A stretch of DNA of 64,000 nucleotides, taken from Bacillota bacterium (lineage in GTDB: Bacteria; Bacillota; UBA4882; UBA8346). The DNA is taken from NCBI GenBank assembly GCA_023415835.1, contig JAEZJK010000048.1:40800-104799 (forward strand), in the 5' to 3' direction. Positions 41,688-50,229 of this stretch are shown piece after piece; position 1 is the stretch's first letter, and each line of letters starts with the position of its first letter. The notes beneath the pieces are model-generated. The model was not told the origin of the DNA. It searched no databases and worked only from the letters and a program-made list of their open reading frames with translations. The translations under genes and the position numbers were made by a program.

Positions 41688-42011
41688 ATGAATGGTTCGT
41701 TCCAGGAGGCCCACGTTCACGAGTTTGAAGGGAGTACCAAATTAGCGGAAGAGCAGGAAGAGCGACACAACCACCGCTTTGCCGGAGTAAGCAGTGAAGC
41801 TATACCCTTCAACGACAACCATGTCCATGGCATATTTACCAACACTGATTTTTTTGAAAATCACCATCATCAAATGGTTGCAGTTTCAGGACCAGCAATT
41901 GATGTAGGCAACGGGAAACACATTCACTTTGCAGAATTTATTACCTCCTTAAACGATGGGCATTTTCACGAGTTCCAATTCGCCAGCCTGATTCAAGATC
42001 CATTAACCTAA
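41688..42011 (+). CDS. YmaF-like His-rich protein, 107 aa
   Basis: Histidines occur in repeated H-x-H and HxH-like units: EAHVHEFEG, RHNHRFAG, NHVHGIFT, NHHHQMVAV, KHIHFAEF and GHFHEFQF. The spacing is that of YmaF-family proteins, which build a repetitive beta structure with clustered His that may bind metal. The function is not established. ATG 41688 lies six bases behind AAAGGGGGGG; a TTG two codons earlier is possible. Upstream, CATATACTA at about 41640 resembles a sporulation -10 box. A strong terminator follows. Confidence 0.8.
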   Translation: MNGSFQEAHVHEFEGSTKLAEEQEERHNHRFAGVSSEAIPFNDNHVHGIFTNTDFFENHHHQMVAVSGPAIDVGNGKHIHFAEFITSLNDGHFHEFQFASLIQDPLT

Positions 42012-42037
42012 GTTAGCTAACCGGTTAACGCCAAATG

Positions 42038-42078
42038 TTTAAGGCCTCTCATCCAATAAACACAGAGGCCTTAATTTT
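42038..42078 (+). terminator. Terminator after the YmaF-like gene
   Basis: TAAGGCCTCT (42040-42049) pairs perfectly with AGAGGCCTTA (42064-42073), and ATTTTAAAAA follows. Confidence 0.85.
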
Positions 42079-42162
42079 AAAAAAATCAAATCTCCCGCAG
42101 AGGAGCAAAGGCGCAGAGAATAATAAAATGAACCGATTAGATCAACCATTACTGAAAACATA

Positions 42163-42233
42163 GCTAATTTCTAATTCGCATTAGATCCTTAAAGCCAGAC
42201 CTGATGCAAAGATTAATGAATTTAATTCAACTT
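42163..42233 (-). repeat. MITE-like repeat, copy C (inverted orientation)
   Basis: Read on the minus strand this begins AAGTTGAATTAAATTCATTA, contains GGCTTTAAGGATCTAATGC, and ends AATTAGAAATTAGC. It parallels copies A (51914-52035) and B (52089-52167). The right terminal inverted repeat is eroded here. It is noncoding, two bases from the 3' end of the 549-aa membrane protein gene. Confidence 0.65.
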
Positions 42234-42235
42234 TT

Positions 42236-43885
42236 TTAATCTTTTATCCCGCCCAATTCTTGCAGGGCGACAGTTAACGCCAATCCGATCCCAAACATAA
42301 AAATCATCGCCGCCGAAACGATTCCTGAATCATTGGCTAAAAAGCCAATTAGCGCCGTGATAGCTAACCCCGTTAAACCTGCCATCGCTTCCGGATGTTT
42401 TTCCATCAATTTTTTGAGCGGGGCCGGGGGAAAACGGTAAAAAACCGGGATAGCCGACAAGATTACGATCAATACGAGAGACAAAGGAGCACTGCTGATT
42501 AAACGCAAGTTAAGTGAGAGCTTCCGGATCGCCATAGAGCTAAATGCAATTAGGCCGTTATTACTGATTGCTAACAATAATTGCCCTAAGTGGCTCATGG
42601 ATTCACGGTTGGCATAAAAGTCCCAAATCCCTGTCAGAACCAGAGTAGCCAGGGTCAGCAGAGAAAGCCGGGTGATCTCCCTAATCCGGATTGGCTGTTT
42701 CAACCACAAATAATTGGCTATCCCTAACCCCATTAAGGCAGTGATCCCCCCGCCAACATCAGCCCCAAAGTTCGGATGGATCAAAACCAAACCGATGGCC
42801 AAAGTAGCTAACCAAATAATTACCCGCCGCCGCTTTAAACTTGGAAACAATAATGACAAACCAACTATTGCCGAGCCAAGTAAGACACCCATATACTCGT
42901 TTCCAATACCGTAATATCTGGCCCCAGTGACCAAGGAATACCCTAAAAAAGATTTGCATTCATAATAACCGTTTAATAAGGCGTCGCCAACTACTAACCC
43001 GGCTGTGATCAAGGAAATCCATAATACCGTCCGGCTATAATTTTTCCCTGAAATAAGATACGGCCCTAAAAACAGGGTTCCGCAAATCCCAATAGTCCAA
43101 AAGAGAATTGGAGGCCACTCCACCGGATCGATCAAAGTCTCCAGTAAAAAAGCAGCCGGCATAGTGATTAAAAGTAAGTAACCCCAAGCCAATCCGCTGA
43201 TTACTATTTGCCGAAAACGAAAGCCTAAACCGATAAATAATAAGAAAATCACTCCTAGTAATAGATAAATATAACCGGTCAGCAGCGGCCAACGAATGGT
43301 ATAATTTTTAATTAAATTAGACCGGCTTTGAACCAATTTACGCCAGTCACCGGGTTTAGGTTTGATTTGGAAAACCGCTTTGGCCTTTCCGGGATTATGA
43401 AATTGTAACACGGTAGATCGAATGTCATTATAAGTCACAATTCCCCGCTTTCGGGTACTGGGGGAATAGAGTACTCCGCCGTTAAAACCGGCCCCCTTTA
43501 GCAGCACAGGGGTTAATCCGTTACCAATTTCGGGCGACCTGCGGGCGTAGATCACTAGGAGTGTGGCGTTAAAGTCCGTTTCTTCCCAAACCCGGGTAAC
43601 CAGGTCCTCATAAAATCCAATCGGGCTCTCCGGGTAGCTTGCTCGGATTACTGGAAGATCCAGCGGCCCTTTCGTCGAAGTAGCCGGTAGTCTCACTAAC
43701 CCGGCGGAACTTGTCCTTAGAAGGTTAAATAATTTAGGATGGTTTTGGGAGACTTTTGACCATTCAAGATCGGAAAAATCCAGAATGACTACTTGTTTGT
43801 TACCCGAAGCGGAGCTTTCTGTCAATGGTATTAATAGAATCATCGCTATCAGGAGAAAGGCTGGAATTAGGCGAACTTTTAACAT
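42236..43885 (-). CDS. Polytopic membrane protein with secreted phosphatase-superfamily-like N-terminal domain, 549 aa
   Basis: A signal peptide (residues 1-27) precedes about 165 extracytoplasmic residues. These contain SPIGFYEDLVTRVWEETDF, GLTPVLLKGAGFNGGVL, YSPSTRKRGIVTYNDI and RSTVLQFHNP. This region recalls the C-terminal part of alkaline-phosphatase-superfamily proteins, where TTRR-G-V-DI-TVL segments occur, but catalytic metal ligands are not obvious. About ten to twelve TM helices follow (for example YIYLLLGVIFLLFIGLGF and GLTGLAITALIGFLAND). ATG 43885 is preceded by GGGGAGATG. I cannot assign a function. It is flanked by a MITE-like repeat downstream. Confidence 0.75.
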   Translation of the reverse strand: MLKVRLIPAFLLIAMILLIPLTESSASGNKQVVILDFSDLEWSKVSQNHPKLFNLLRTSSAGLVRLPATSTKGPLDLPVIRASYPESPIGFYEDLVTRVWEETDFNATLLVIYARRSPEIGNGLTPVLLKGAGFNGGVLYSPSTRKRGIVTYNDIRSTVLQFHNPGKAKAVFQIKPKPGDWRKLVQSRSNLIKNYTIRWPLLTGYIYLLLGVIFLLFIGLGFRFRQIVISGLAWGYLLLITMPAAFLLETLIDPVEWPPILFWTIGICGTLFLGPYLISGKNYSRTVLWISLITAGLVVGDALLNGYYECKSFLGYSLVTGARYYGIGNEYMGVLLGSAIVGLSLLFPSLKRRRVIIWLATLAIGLVLIHPNFGADVGGGITALMGLGIANYLWLKQPIRIREITRLSLLTLATLVLTGIWDFYANRESMSHLGQLLLAISNNGLIAFSSMAIRKLSLNLRLISSAPLSLVLIVILSAIPVFYRFPPAPLKKLMEKHPEAMAGLTGLAITALIGFLANDSGIVSAAMIFMFGIGLALTVALQELGGIKD

Positions 43886-44111
43886 CTCCCCGTAACCGTT
43901 TTTAGTATTTATAAGGCTGTGGCTGTAATAATTGTTGATTTTAAAAATCAGAGTTTATCTGTATAAATCCTGTCTAAAATAAGGCTTTTATTTGACAGGA
44001 TTAACCGGATTTATAGGATTTTTTATATAGCTTACGCTATTATCAACAACTGTCTCATATAGAGCCAATCGTAAAAATCATAGGATGAACTTTCAGCTTA
44101 TCATATCCGCC

Positions 44112-45077
44112 TCATGCCGAAATTTCATTACTGAACTTACCGCATTTGTCCCCCCAAACCCCAATCGTGATTTGGCCTTGTTCTACCCGGACCACTTCAC
44201 AACTGTTGCTGCAACCTTTACATTCAAAAACAGTCGGCGCCAGCTCCAGGTTTAACTGATGGAAACCGCGAAACCTGGTTTCAGCCCCGGTTTTCTCCCA
44301 ATGGTTCCTGGCTAACAACGCCGCGCCAATCGCGCCCATCACATCATAATAGCGGGGGACAGTGATCCCGGTCTTTAACTCCCGTTCAAAGGCGGCCCTG
44401 ATCCCCCGGTTCGCCGCCACCCCTCCTTGAAAGATCACCGGTCCCTCCAAATGTTTATCCCGGGCTAAATTAGTTAAATAATTTCTTACTAGAGCTTCGC
44501 AGAGGCCGTTAATAATCTCCGCTTTCGAAAAACCCAATTGCTGTTTGGCGATCATATCCGATTCCGCGAAAACGGTGCACCTCCCGGCAATTTTAACCCG
44601 GTTGACCGCCGTTAACGCCAGATCGCCAAATTGTTCAATCGGTATTTTTAACCGTTCCGCCTGATGATCCAGGAAAGATCCGGTACCGGCGGCGCAGACT
44701 GTATTCATTGCGAAATCAGTAACGATTCGGTTCTTGACCAGAATAACCTTGGAGTCCTGCCCGCCAATTTCCAAAATAGTACGGACATCGGGGTAATAAT
44801 GGATGGTAGCAGTAGCATGAGCCGTAATCTCGTTTTTAATCACATCAGCCCCTAATATAGATCCGGCTAATAGCCGTCCGCTACCGGTCGTACCCACGCC
44901 GTTGACTATCGAGTACTTAAATAGATCTCTGATTTCGGCCATGCCTGTCTGGATGATCCGTAATGGCTGGCCGTCGTTACGGTAATATTTATCAAAGAGA
45001 AGGGAGCCTTGTTCATCCAAAATCACAATATTGGTGCTGACTGAACCTACATCAACCCCTACAAACAACTTTGCCAT
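44112..45077 (-). CDS. 2-Hydroxyacyl-CoA dehydratase activase-type ATPase (BadF/BadG/BcrA/BcrD family)
   Basis: The 321-aa protein has the ASKHA ATPase fold with FVGVDVGSVSTNIVILDEQG, NGVGTTGSGR and TILEIGGQDSKVI. The two cysteines that ligate the dimer-bridging [4Fe-4S] cluster lie in NTVCAAGTGSFLDHQA and AGRCTVFAESDMI. In this family ATP hydrolysis drives a low-potential electron into a dehydratase. A C-terminal extra motif, CKGCSNSCE with a later GDKCGKF, could bind another metal or cluster. ATG 45077 follows GAAGGAGAG and overlaps the upstream gene by 26 bases. It is the last gene of a three-gene operon. Confidence 0.9.
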   Translation of the reverse strand: MAKLFVGVDVGSVSTNIVILDEQGSLLFDKYYRNDGQPLRIIQTGMAEIRDLFKYSIVNGVGTTGSGRLLAGSILGADVIKNEITAHATATIHYYPDVRTILEIGGQDSKVILVKNRIVTDFAMNTVCAAGTGSFLDHQAERLKIPIEQFGDLALTAVNRVKIAGRCTVFAESDMIAKQQLGFSKAEIINGLCEALVRNYLTNLARDKHLEGPVIFQGGVAANRGIRAAFERELKTGITVPRYYDVMGAIGAALLARNHWEKTGAETRFRGFHQLNLELAPTVFECKGCSNSCEVVRVEQGQITIGVWGDKCGKFSNEISA

Positions 45078-46146
45078 ATTTTCTCTCCTTCAGCAGCTCC
45101 TGCCGGGTGGCTAGTAATTCTACGAAGGCCTCCAGCCGGATCATGTTATTCACCCATCCCATCTGTTCATCGAGGGAAAGGGATAGTATCGGCAGGTCCA
45201 AATCGGTGGCTAACGCTGGAATAATAGTTTGAGTAACCAGTTCAGGCATACACCCGAATGGCAGCAAGTGAATGATCCCGTCGAAATCCATTTGTTTAAA
45301 TTTCAGGATATATCCTATATTTTCTTTTTCATGGCCCCCAACCGGATATTTGAGATAGGCGTCGGCCCCGCGTAACAACTTTCGAGGCGGAAAAATAAAA
45401 TGATTAAACCAATTAGAGATATATTGGTTCCGGACTACTTCCACCCCTAGCCGGGCCAGCTTTTCTTCAAGTTCATTATTGGAGCAGCCCTCCATCACCA
45501 AATAGATCTCTCCGACCAGGCCTACCCTGAGGATCTCCCTTCTAGTGTCAACCGGTATTGCAGCGGTAATCCGGCCTGCTTCCTTGACAACTTTCCGAAG
45601 CTGTTTCAAGTTGTTACAGTTTTCGAGCAGGCCCTCAATTTCCAGCCATTTTCGACTGCAGGTCCCCGGGACCAGCTCATAAGGGCGCAGATGAGTAATT
45701 TGCTTTTGAAAGTAATCACTGGCATAGATCAGCCGAATTACCAGATTTAAAGTACCGGCGACCTCTGGTAGCGACCGTCCGTTTCCAAGTTCCCGGCAGT
45801 TTCGTAAAAAACCCTGGAAATCTTCGAAGGGGGAATCAAAGACCATCACCTTGATCCGGTGCCCTAATTGGCGCAAGATCCGCTCGCTTAGGTCGCCGTA
45901 ATAGACCGCCCGGCAAGCGCCGATGAATCCGGTAGTGACGATAACTTCCGCTCCCATTTCCAGCGCTTCCAGGTAACTGCCTAAAATGATTTTAAAGGGA
46001 AAACAGATAAACTCCGGGCTGTATTTGGCGCCCAACTCGATCGTCCTTTGGCTTGGCCGCGGCGGAACAATCACCTCATGACCCAGCCGTTCGAGGAGTT
46101 TTTTGTAAATCAAAACCGGGCCCATATAGGGAAAAGTGAACTTCAA
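45052..46146 (-). CDS. Dehydratase-activase-associated HgdB-like protein (DUF2229-type), 364 aa
   Basis: The protein begins KFTFPYMGPVLIYKKLLERL and has ICFPFKIILGSYLEALEMGA, VIVTTGFIGACRAVYYGD, VEVVRNQYISNWFNHFIFP, and HLLPFGCMPELVTQTIIPAL, all typical of the 2-hydroxyglutaryl-CoA dehydratase-like component linked to activases. Cysteines at FICFPF, GACRA, FGCMPE and GCSNN could hold an iron-sulfur cluster. In many genomes this region is fused to the activase as one very large protein; here it is separate. The TTG start overlaps the upstream stop by 4 bases. The substrate is unknown. Confidence 0.85.
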   Translation of the reverse strand: MKFTFPYMGPVLIYKKLLERLGHEVIVPPRPSQRTIELGAKYSPEFICFPFKIILGSYLEALEMGAEVIVTTGFIGACRAVYYGDLSERILRQLGHRIKVMVFDSPFEDFQGFLRNCRELGNGRSLPEVAGTLNLVIRLIYASDYFQKQITHLRPYELVPGTCSRKWLEIEGLLENCNNLKQLRKVVKEAGRITAAIPVDTRREILRVGLVGEIYLVMEGCSNNELEEKLARLGVEVVRNQYISNWFNHFIFPPRKLLRGADAYLKYPVGGHEKENIGYILKFKQMDFDGIIHLLPFGCMPELVTQTIIPALATDLDLPILSLSLDEQMGWVNNMIRLEAFVELLATRQELLKERKYGKVVCRG

Positions 46147-47099
46147 ATTACCCGAGCCTCCTTTAACGTTGCCAGCATATCAATGAAAGCCTCCAGTCTG
46201 GTCCGTAAATGCCCGTCTTCCTGATGGTCGTCCAGATTAATCTGCAACCAAGGCTTTTCTCTTTGACCGGCTTCGATGCTCAGAATCTTGGTGGCCACCG
46301 AGTCCGGCCCGCATCCGAAAGTTGTCACGTAAACTAGGCCGTCAATTTGAGGCTCATTGATCAAACTAAGCCCCGCCCCCAGGAGCATCCTGCCAAAGTT
46401 CCAAAATAACGGCCTTTTTAACTCGGCTAGGTTTTGTTCGATCCGGGCGGGATCAAGCATTTCCCAAGTAGTTACGGCCACCCCTAGTTGATAGAGGTTA
46501 TTCACGATCCCTTTGCTAATTAAGGGATCATAGAGACTGTAAGCATAGCCCAACAACCCGATGCGAAGTCCGCCTTCCGGCCGCTCCCTTCTCACCCTTC
46601 CGGTTGCTTCCGGGAGGGTAAGCCCCTCCGAGCGGCATTTGGCAAGCATCGCTTTCCAAACCTGGTTCGCCTCTCCCGCCGCTGTTTTCAGACGTTTTAA
46701 TGTGACCGGACCTAGATCCGGAAATCTGATCACCCGGAGATCCAATCCGTTACAGACGATCTCCGGGGAAAAGAGCCGCTCCGCCCCGAGGCCGGTGCTA
46801 AAGCGGACAATCTCCGGCAACCCGATTAGCTTTGGGCAAAAAAAATTGGCCTTCCCTTGGGTAGTCATCCTGGGCAATAGAATCCGGTCGACCCCTTTTT
46901 CCAGGAGGTTCAGGACATGCCCGATAAATACTTTGACCGGAATGCAGAACTCATGCGGCAAGAGTCTCCCCCCTCGGTTGGCGATATCCTTGTCGCTGGG
47001 ATCGGAGATTACCGCTTCCATACCGGAAATGGTTATCAAGTGCTGCCAGTAAGCCAGGTGATAGGATGAGAACAAAGTGCCGGGAATGCCGATCTTCAT
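46143..47099 (-). CDS. Dehydratase-activase-associated protein, second HgdB-like paralogue
   Basis: About 318 aa, beginning KIGIPGTLFSSYHLAYWQHL. It shares with the next gene the pattern of a conserved Cys after Leu-Pro-His-Glu-Phe (LLPHEFCIPVKVFIGH), then RILLPRMTTQ, GLRIGLLGYAYSLYDP, and VYVTTFGCGPDSVATKIL with another Cys. It is first in the operon with a second paralogue and the activase. The start is uncertain: 47099 is chosen because the family begins MKIGIP; upstream ATGs at 47120 and 47162 have no better ribosome site. It probably acts in a redox complex with its neighbours; the reaction is unknown. Confidence 0.82.
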   Translation of the reverse strand: MKIGIPGTLFSSYHLAYWQHLITISGMEAVISDPSDKDIANRGGRLLPHEFCIPVKVFIGHVLNLLEKGVDRILLPRMTTQGKANFFCPKLIGLPEIVRFSTGLGAERLFSPEIVCNGLDLRVIRFPDLGPVTLKRLKTAAGEANQVWKAMLAKCRSEGLTLPEATGRVRRERPEGGLRIGLLGYAYSLYDPLISKGIVNNLYQLGVAVTTWEMLDPARIEQNLAELKRPLFWNFGRMLLGAGLSLINEPQIDGLVYVTTFGCGPDSVATKILSIEAGQREKPWLQINLDDHQEDGHLRTRLEAFIDMLATLKEARVI

Positions 47100-47271
47100 A
47101 TTTTTTCGCGGCTGATTCATAACCCGATTATTACCGGAAAAGGGTGGGAATATACACTTCATGACTCATCATATAAAATTTGAGTTTACACAGAAAAAAA
47201 TTGACAGACTCCATCAGTTTTAAAAATTAACATGGATTTAAAACAACAAAATTATTATTTGAATAAATCAA

Positions 47272-47772
47272 ATGGATAATGAAACAAGTAACATGGATAA
47301 TAAAATAATCCACGTTGATTTGAACAAAACCACATTGTTCTTGCAAAAATCAAATGAAACTTTAAAACTCCCAATCCACGGGTTAAGAACCCACGGATCC
47401 GGAAAATTCGATTCTAAATTTGCAGAATATCATTTCAAAGGAAAATCCAATGCAACCGTTTTAAAAATACTAACGATCTTCTTCCTAGTTTGGTTTGGGA
47501 CTCATACCGTACTAATTACTATTGACGGTCTCCGTGACAATATCCAAAAAGCTGATGCGGGAATCGTTTTAGGGAATAAAGTTGAAACTGGCGGCAAACC
47601 GTCAAATCGATTGAAGGCTAGATTAGATAAAACCATCGAACTATATCGTAAAGGCTTTTTAAAATACATTATCGTCAGCGGCGGAATCGGCAAAGAGGGC
47701 TTTGATGAAGCGGAAGTAATGAAAAAGTTTGAATATTTTACTACATTGCCCCCCAAAAAGGGAACTGCCTAA
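47272..47772 (+). pseudogene. Truncated DUF218 (YdcF/SanA-type) protein gene
   Basis: The N-terminal 60 residues are not recognised. A TM segment (VLKILTIFFLVWFGTHTVLI) and the start of a DUF218 domain follow: KADAGIVLGNKVETGGKPS, LKARLDKTIELYRKG, KYIIVSGGIGKEGFDEAEVM. In intact family members about 80-100 further residues with conserved Asn and Glu follow. Here the match ends at about residue 155 (near 47735), and the last ten residues are unrelated. The break coincides with the 3' end of the spoVA-cluster gene on the other strand (stop 47741). No ribosome site is seen at 47272. It is therefore probably a disrupted gene. Confidence 0.7.
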
Positions 47773-48442
47773 TGATACCCTCCGTGAATTCATCCGCCAT
47801 TTTTAGGAGCAATTGTTCGCCTTCATCATAATATGCGATATCCAATGCGTAATCCTTGTTGAGCCTGGCGACAGCCTGGGCTTTGACCAGGGCTAGGTGC
47901 TGGCGCCACATTTCCAGCATCCGTTCCTTGGCCCAATAGGGATTAATACAGTTGAGGAACGTGGCAATTTCAGCGGCATTAGCATACCAGCGCTGCTCAA
48001 TCTCGGCCGCAGCTGCGTTATTACCGGCTTTAGCCGCCTTAACGAGTTCCGCCGCGAGTACCAAATGGTCCGTGATTAAACTATTAATCCTAGCGGCGAC
48101 CTCCTCTCCGTATAAAGGCCGAAATACCGCCGCAATATCCGCCGGATTGCGGAGCAGGCGCTTGGTAACCTGAGCTTCATCGGCTAAACCTTCGGCGAAC
48201 TGATGATTGTCATTCTCGTCCAAGCTGCGTGCTGCTCCCAGAACATCCGCATCAAGTTGTTCAAATAACAAAAACCCATTTCCCGAGGGCATCGAAGCAT
48301 TTTCCTCACTCCCCGAATAATTCATATGCCCGCGTGACCAAGTTAGTTCCAACCGCCTAATATTTACATAGCTAAGGCTCTTTAACGCAGCAGATAAAAA
48401 AGAGCTGAAAAGTTTAAACCTTTCAGCATCTTTGTCATTCAC
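47741..48442 (-). CDS. SpoVA-cluster protein of the family often labelled acetylglutamate kinase, 233 aa
   Basis: Segments such as KRLLRNPADIAAVFRPLYG, LITDHLVLAAELVKAAKAG, EIEQRWYANAAEIATFLN, and FTEGIIRQFPFW belong to an all-helical family that databases often mislabel as acetylglutamate kinase. It has no kinase fold that I can see. The DHLVLAAELVKAA repeat pattern suggests a four-helix, ferritin- or hemerythrin-like bundle (inference). The GTG start overlaps the stop of the DUF1657 gene by 4 bases, so it is coupled to the spoVA operon. The N-terminal 40 residues may be poorly conserved. Confidence 0.75.
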   Translation of the reverse strand: MNDKDAERFKLFSSFLSAALKSLSYVNIRRLELTWSRGHMNYSGSEENASMPSGNGFLLFEQLDADVLGAARSLDENDNHQFAEGLADEAQVTKRLLRNPADIAAVFRPLYGEEVAARINSLITDHLVLAAELVKAAKAGNNAAAAEIEQRWYANAAEIATFLNCINPYWAKERMLEMWRQHLALVKAQAVARLNKDYALDIAYYDEGEQLLLKMADEFTEGIIRQFPFWGAM

Positions 48443-48645
48443 TGTTGTTTATATTGCGGCTCTTGTTGTTCAATATAGGTTTGCCTCTGTTTCAGGGTAT
48501 TCAGCGCCCCATCAAAAGTTTGAGCCAATTGTTGAAACATCTGCTTCGCTTGCTGATCCTGAGTTTCCAGGGCAAAAGTTTTCATGCTGGCGGCAACACT
48601 TTCCACACTGGCAACCGCTTTTTGGATTTGGGTCCCAACTGTCAT
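48439..48645 (-). CDS. DUF1657 protein, 68 aa (second copy)
   Basis: A small helical protein: MTVGTQIQKAVASVESVAAS, FALETQDQQAKQMFQQLAQ, and TYIEQQEPQYKQQ at the end. DUF1657 proteins accompany mobile-type spoVA operons. The ATG at 48645 lies eight bases behind AAAGGTGG; an upstream in-frame start at 48657 is less suitable. It closely resembles the 68-aa protein at 51594-51800 (both end EPQYK) and the C-terminus of the DUF421 protein between them. The molecular role is not established. Confidence 0.85.
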   Translation of the reverse strand: MTVGTQIQKAVASVESVAASMKTFALETQDQQAKQMFQQLAQTFDGALNTLKQRQTYIEQQEPQYKQQ

Positions 48646-48745
48646 CTCCTTCACCACCTTTCATCAAGAAGTTGGAAGCGAATTTCAATTTATCTAATCT
48701 GCGTCATCGTGTCTGCGTTATCAACGTAATCCGTGTCATCTGTGG

Positions 48746-49099
48746 TCAGCCTTTCGATTTAAACAATAACGCCCCTAGAAAACCAAAAATAATTGCCGCC
48801 GATATACCGGCGCTGGTCACCTCGAAAATTCCGGTTAAAACTCCGATAATACCGTCCCGTTCCGCTTCGGCCAAAGCTCCTTTAAGCAGTGAATTTCCAA
48901 AGCTGCTAATCGGCACCGTAGCCCCGGCCCCGGCAAACTTGATCAAAGGTTCATATAATCCCAAACCGCCCAATACTGCCCCGGCAACTACTAAGGCGCA
49001 CATGGTATGGGCCGGGGTCAATTTGCATACATCCATCAATAATTGCCCAATGACACAAATTCCGCCACCGACTAAAAATGCGAAAATAAACTTTTCCAA
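48746..49099 (-). CDS. spoVAE: Stage V sporulation protein AE (SpoVAEb type)
   Basis: The 117-aa membrane protein of the SpoVA dipicolinic acid channel starts LEKFIFAFLVGGGICVIGQL and contains KLTPAHTMCALVVAGAVLGG, KFAGAGATVPISSFGNSLLK, and GIFEVTSAGISAAIIFG. About four TM segments are present. It acts in uptake of Ca-dipicolinate into the forespore and release on germination. TTG 49099 was chosen because GGGGG lies eight bases upstream and the family begins MEKF; a TTG at 49114 is possible. A hairpin at 49170-49188 separates it from spoVAD. Confidence 0.95.
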   Translation of the reverse strand: MEKFIFAFLVGGGICVIGQLLMDVCKLTPAHTMCALVVAGAVLGGLGLYEPLIKFAGAGATVPISSFGNSLLKGALAEAERDGIIGVLTGIFEVTSAGISAAIIFGFLGALLFKSKG

Positions 49100-49169
49100 A
49101 GCTAAATCCCCCAATATATCTCCCTTAGGGTCGGTTAAAATATAACTTCCGCTACAATTGTGCTACACC

Positions 49170-49188
49170 CTGCGTGGATGCCACGCAG
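49170..49188 (-). repeat. Intercistronic hairpin between spoVAD and spoVAE
   Basis: CTGCGTGG and CCACGCAG pair perfectly around a 3-base loop. No T-run follows, so it is more likely a processing or stability element than a terminator. Confidence 0.5.
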
Positions 49189-49215
49189 AACCCGCACAAA
49201 ATCGGAATTAATATT

Positions 49216-50229
49216 TTAACTCTCCCTATCTGCTTCAATAGCTACCGCATGAGCAATACAGGGAATGCTTTCCTTTTGTTGATACGAAAGAGGGGACAAA
49301 AGCGCTCCGGTAGCTATCACCAAAATCTTCTTCAATTCACCTTGGCGCATTCTTTTTAAAAAATGGCCGTAGGTGACCGTAGCTGAACAGGCGCACCCGC
49401 TCGCCCCCGCGAAGACCGGTTGTTCCTTACGATAGATCAACAGTCCGCAGTCGGTAAACCTTTCCTCGGGGATAGGCAATCCGTGTTCCTCCAGCAAATC
49501 GGCGGCGATTATATGCCCTACCCGCCCCAGATCCCCGGTGGCAATCAAATCGTAATCTTCCGGTTTCCGTTTTAAATCCCGAAAATGAGCCTCAATAGTA
49601 TCAACCGCTGCCGGCGCCATTGCCCCTCCCATATTAAAGGGATCCGAGATTCCCATATCTACTACCCGGCCGATTGTTGCCGCAGTAACCCGGGGTCCTT
49701 TCCCATCCCTAGTTATCAAAGCGGCGCCTGCGCCGGTTACAGTCCATTGGGCGGTGGGCGGCTTCTGTGAACCGTATTCGGTAGGATACCGGAATTGTTT
49801 TTCAGCGGCTGCGTTATGGCTAGAAGTTGCTGTCAGTGCATTTTGGGCAAAACCGGTATCAACCATTAATGAAGCCAAGGCCAACCCTTCCATCGAGCTG
49901 GAACAAGCTCCGTATAAACCGAGGAAAGGAGCCCCAATCGTCCGGGCCGTAAAACTGCTGGAAATGATCTGGTTGATCAGATCGCCGCCTAAAAAAAACT
50001 GGACATCGGTTTTTTTAATTTCTCCTCGGCTAATGGCGATTTCACAAGCCTGTTCCATCAGTTTTTTTTCCGCTTTTTCAAAGCTGGTTTCACCTAACCA
50101 AATATCGCCATGAAGCAGATCAAAATCTTCGGCCAGGGCTCCCTGGGCTTCGAAGGGACCGCCCACCGTACCGGTGGCCCGGATTACCGGCCTGGATTCG
50201 AAGAGCCAAGTTTGATGACCCTGTAACAT
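49216..50229 (-). CDS. spoVAD: Stage V sporulation protein AD
   Basis: SpoVAD is a thiolase-fold protein of the inner spore membrane that binds dipicolinic acid. The 337-aa product has FESRPVIRATGTVGGPFEAQ, FFLGGDLINQIISSSFTART, LGLYGACSSSMEGLALAS, TGAGAALITRDG, DLIATGDLGRVGHIIAADLL, and FAGASGCACSATVTYGHFL. The ATG at 50229 overlaps the spoVAC stop by one base (TGATG) with AGGTGG six bases upstream. It is part of the tight spoVAC-spoVAD-spoVAE set. Confidence 0.96.
   Translation of the reverse strand: MLQGHQTWLFESRPVIRATGTVGGPFEAQGALAEDFDLLHGDIWLGETSFEKAEKKLMEQACEIAISRGEIKKTDVQFFLGGDLINQIISSSFTARTIGAPFLGLYGACSSSMEGLALASLMVDTGFAQNALTATSSHNAAAEKQFRYPTEYGSQKPPTAQWTVTGAGAALITRDGKGPRVTAATIGRVVDMGISDPFNMGGAMAPAAVDTIEAHFRDLKRKPEDYDLIATGDLGRVGHIIAADLLEEHGLPIPEERFTDCGLLIYRKEQPVFAGASGCACSATVTYGHFLKRMRQGELKKILVIATGALLSPLSYQQKESIPCIAHAVAIEADRES

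Noticed and set aside
49216..50113. Plus-strand open frames over spoVAD
   Set aside because: They are antisense to a strongly conserved gene and have no start signals.
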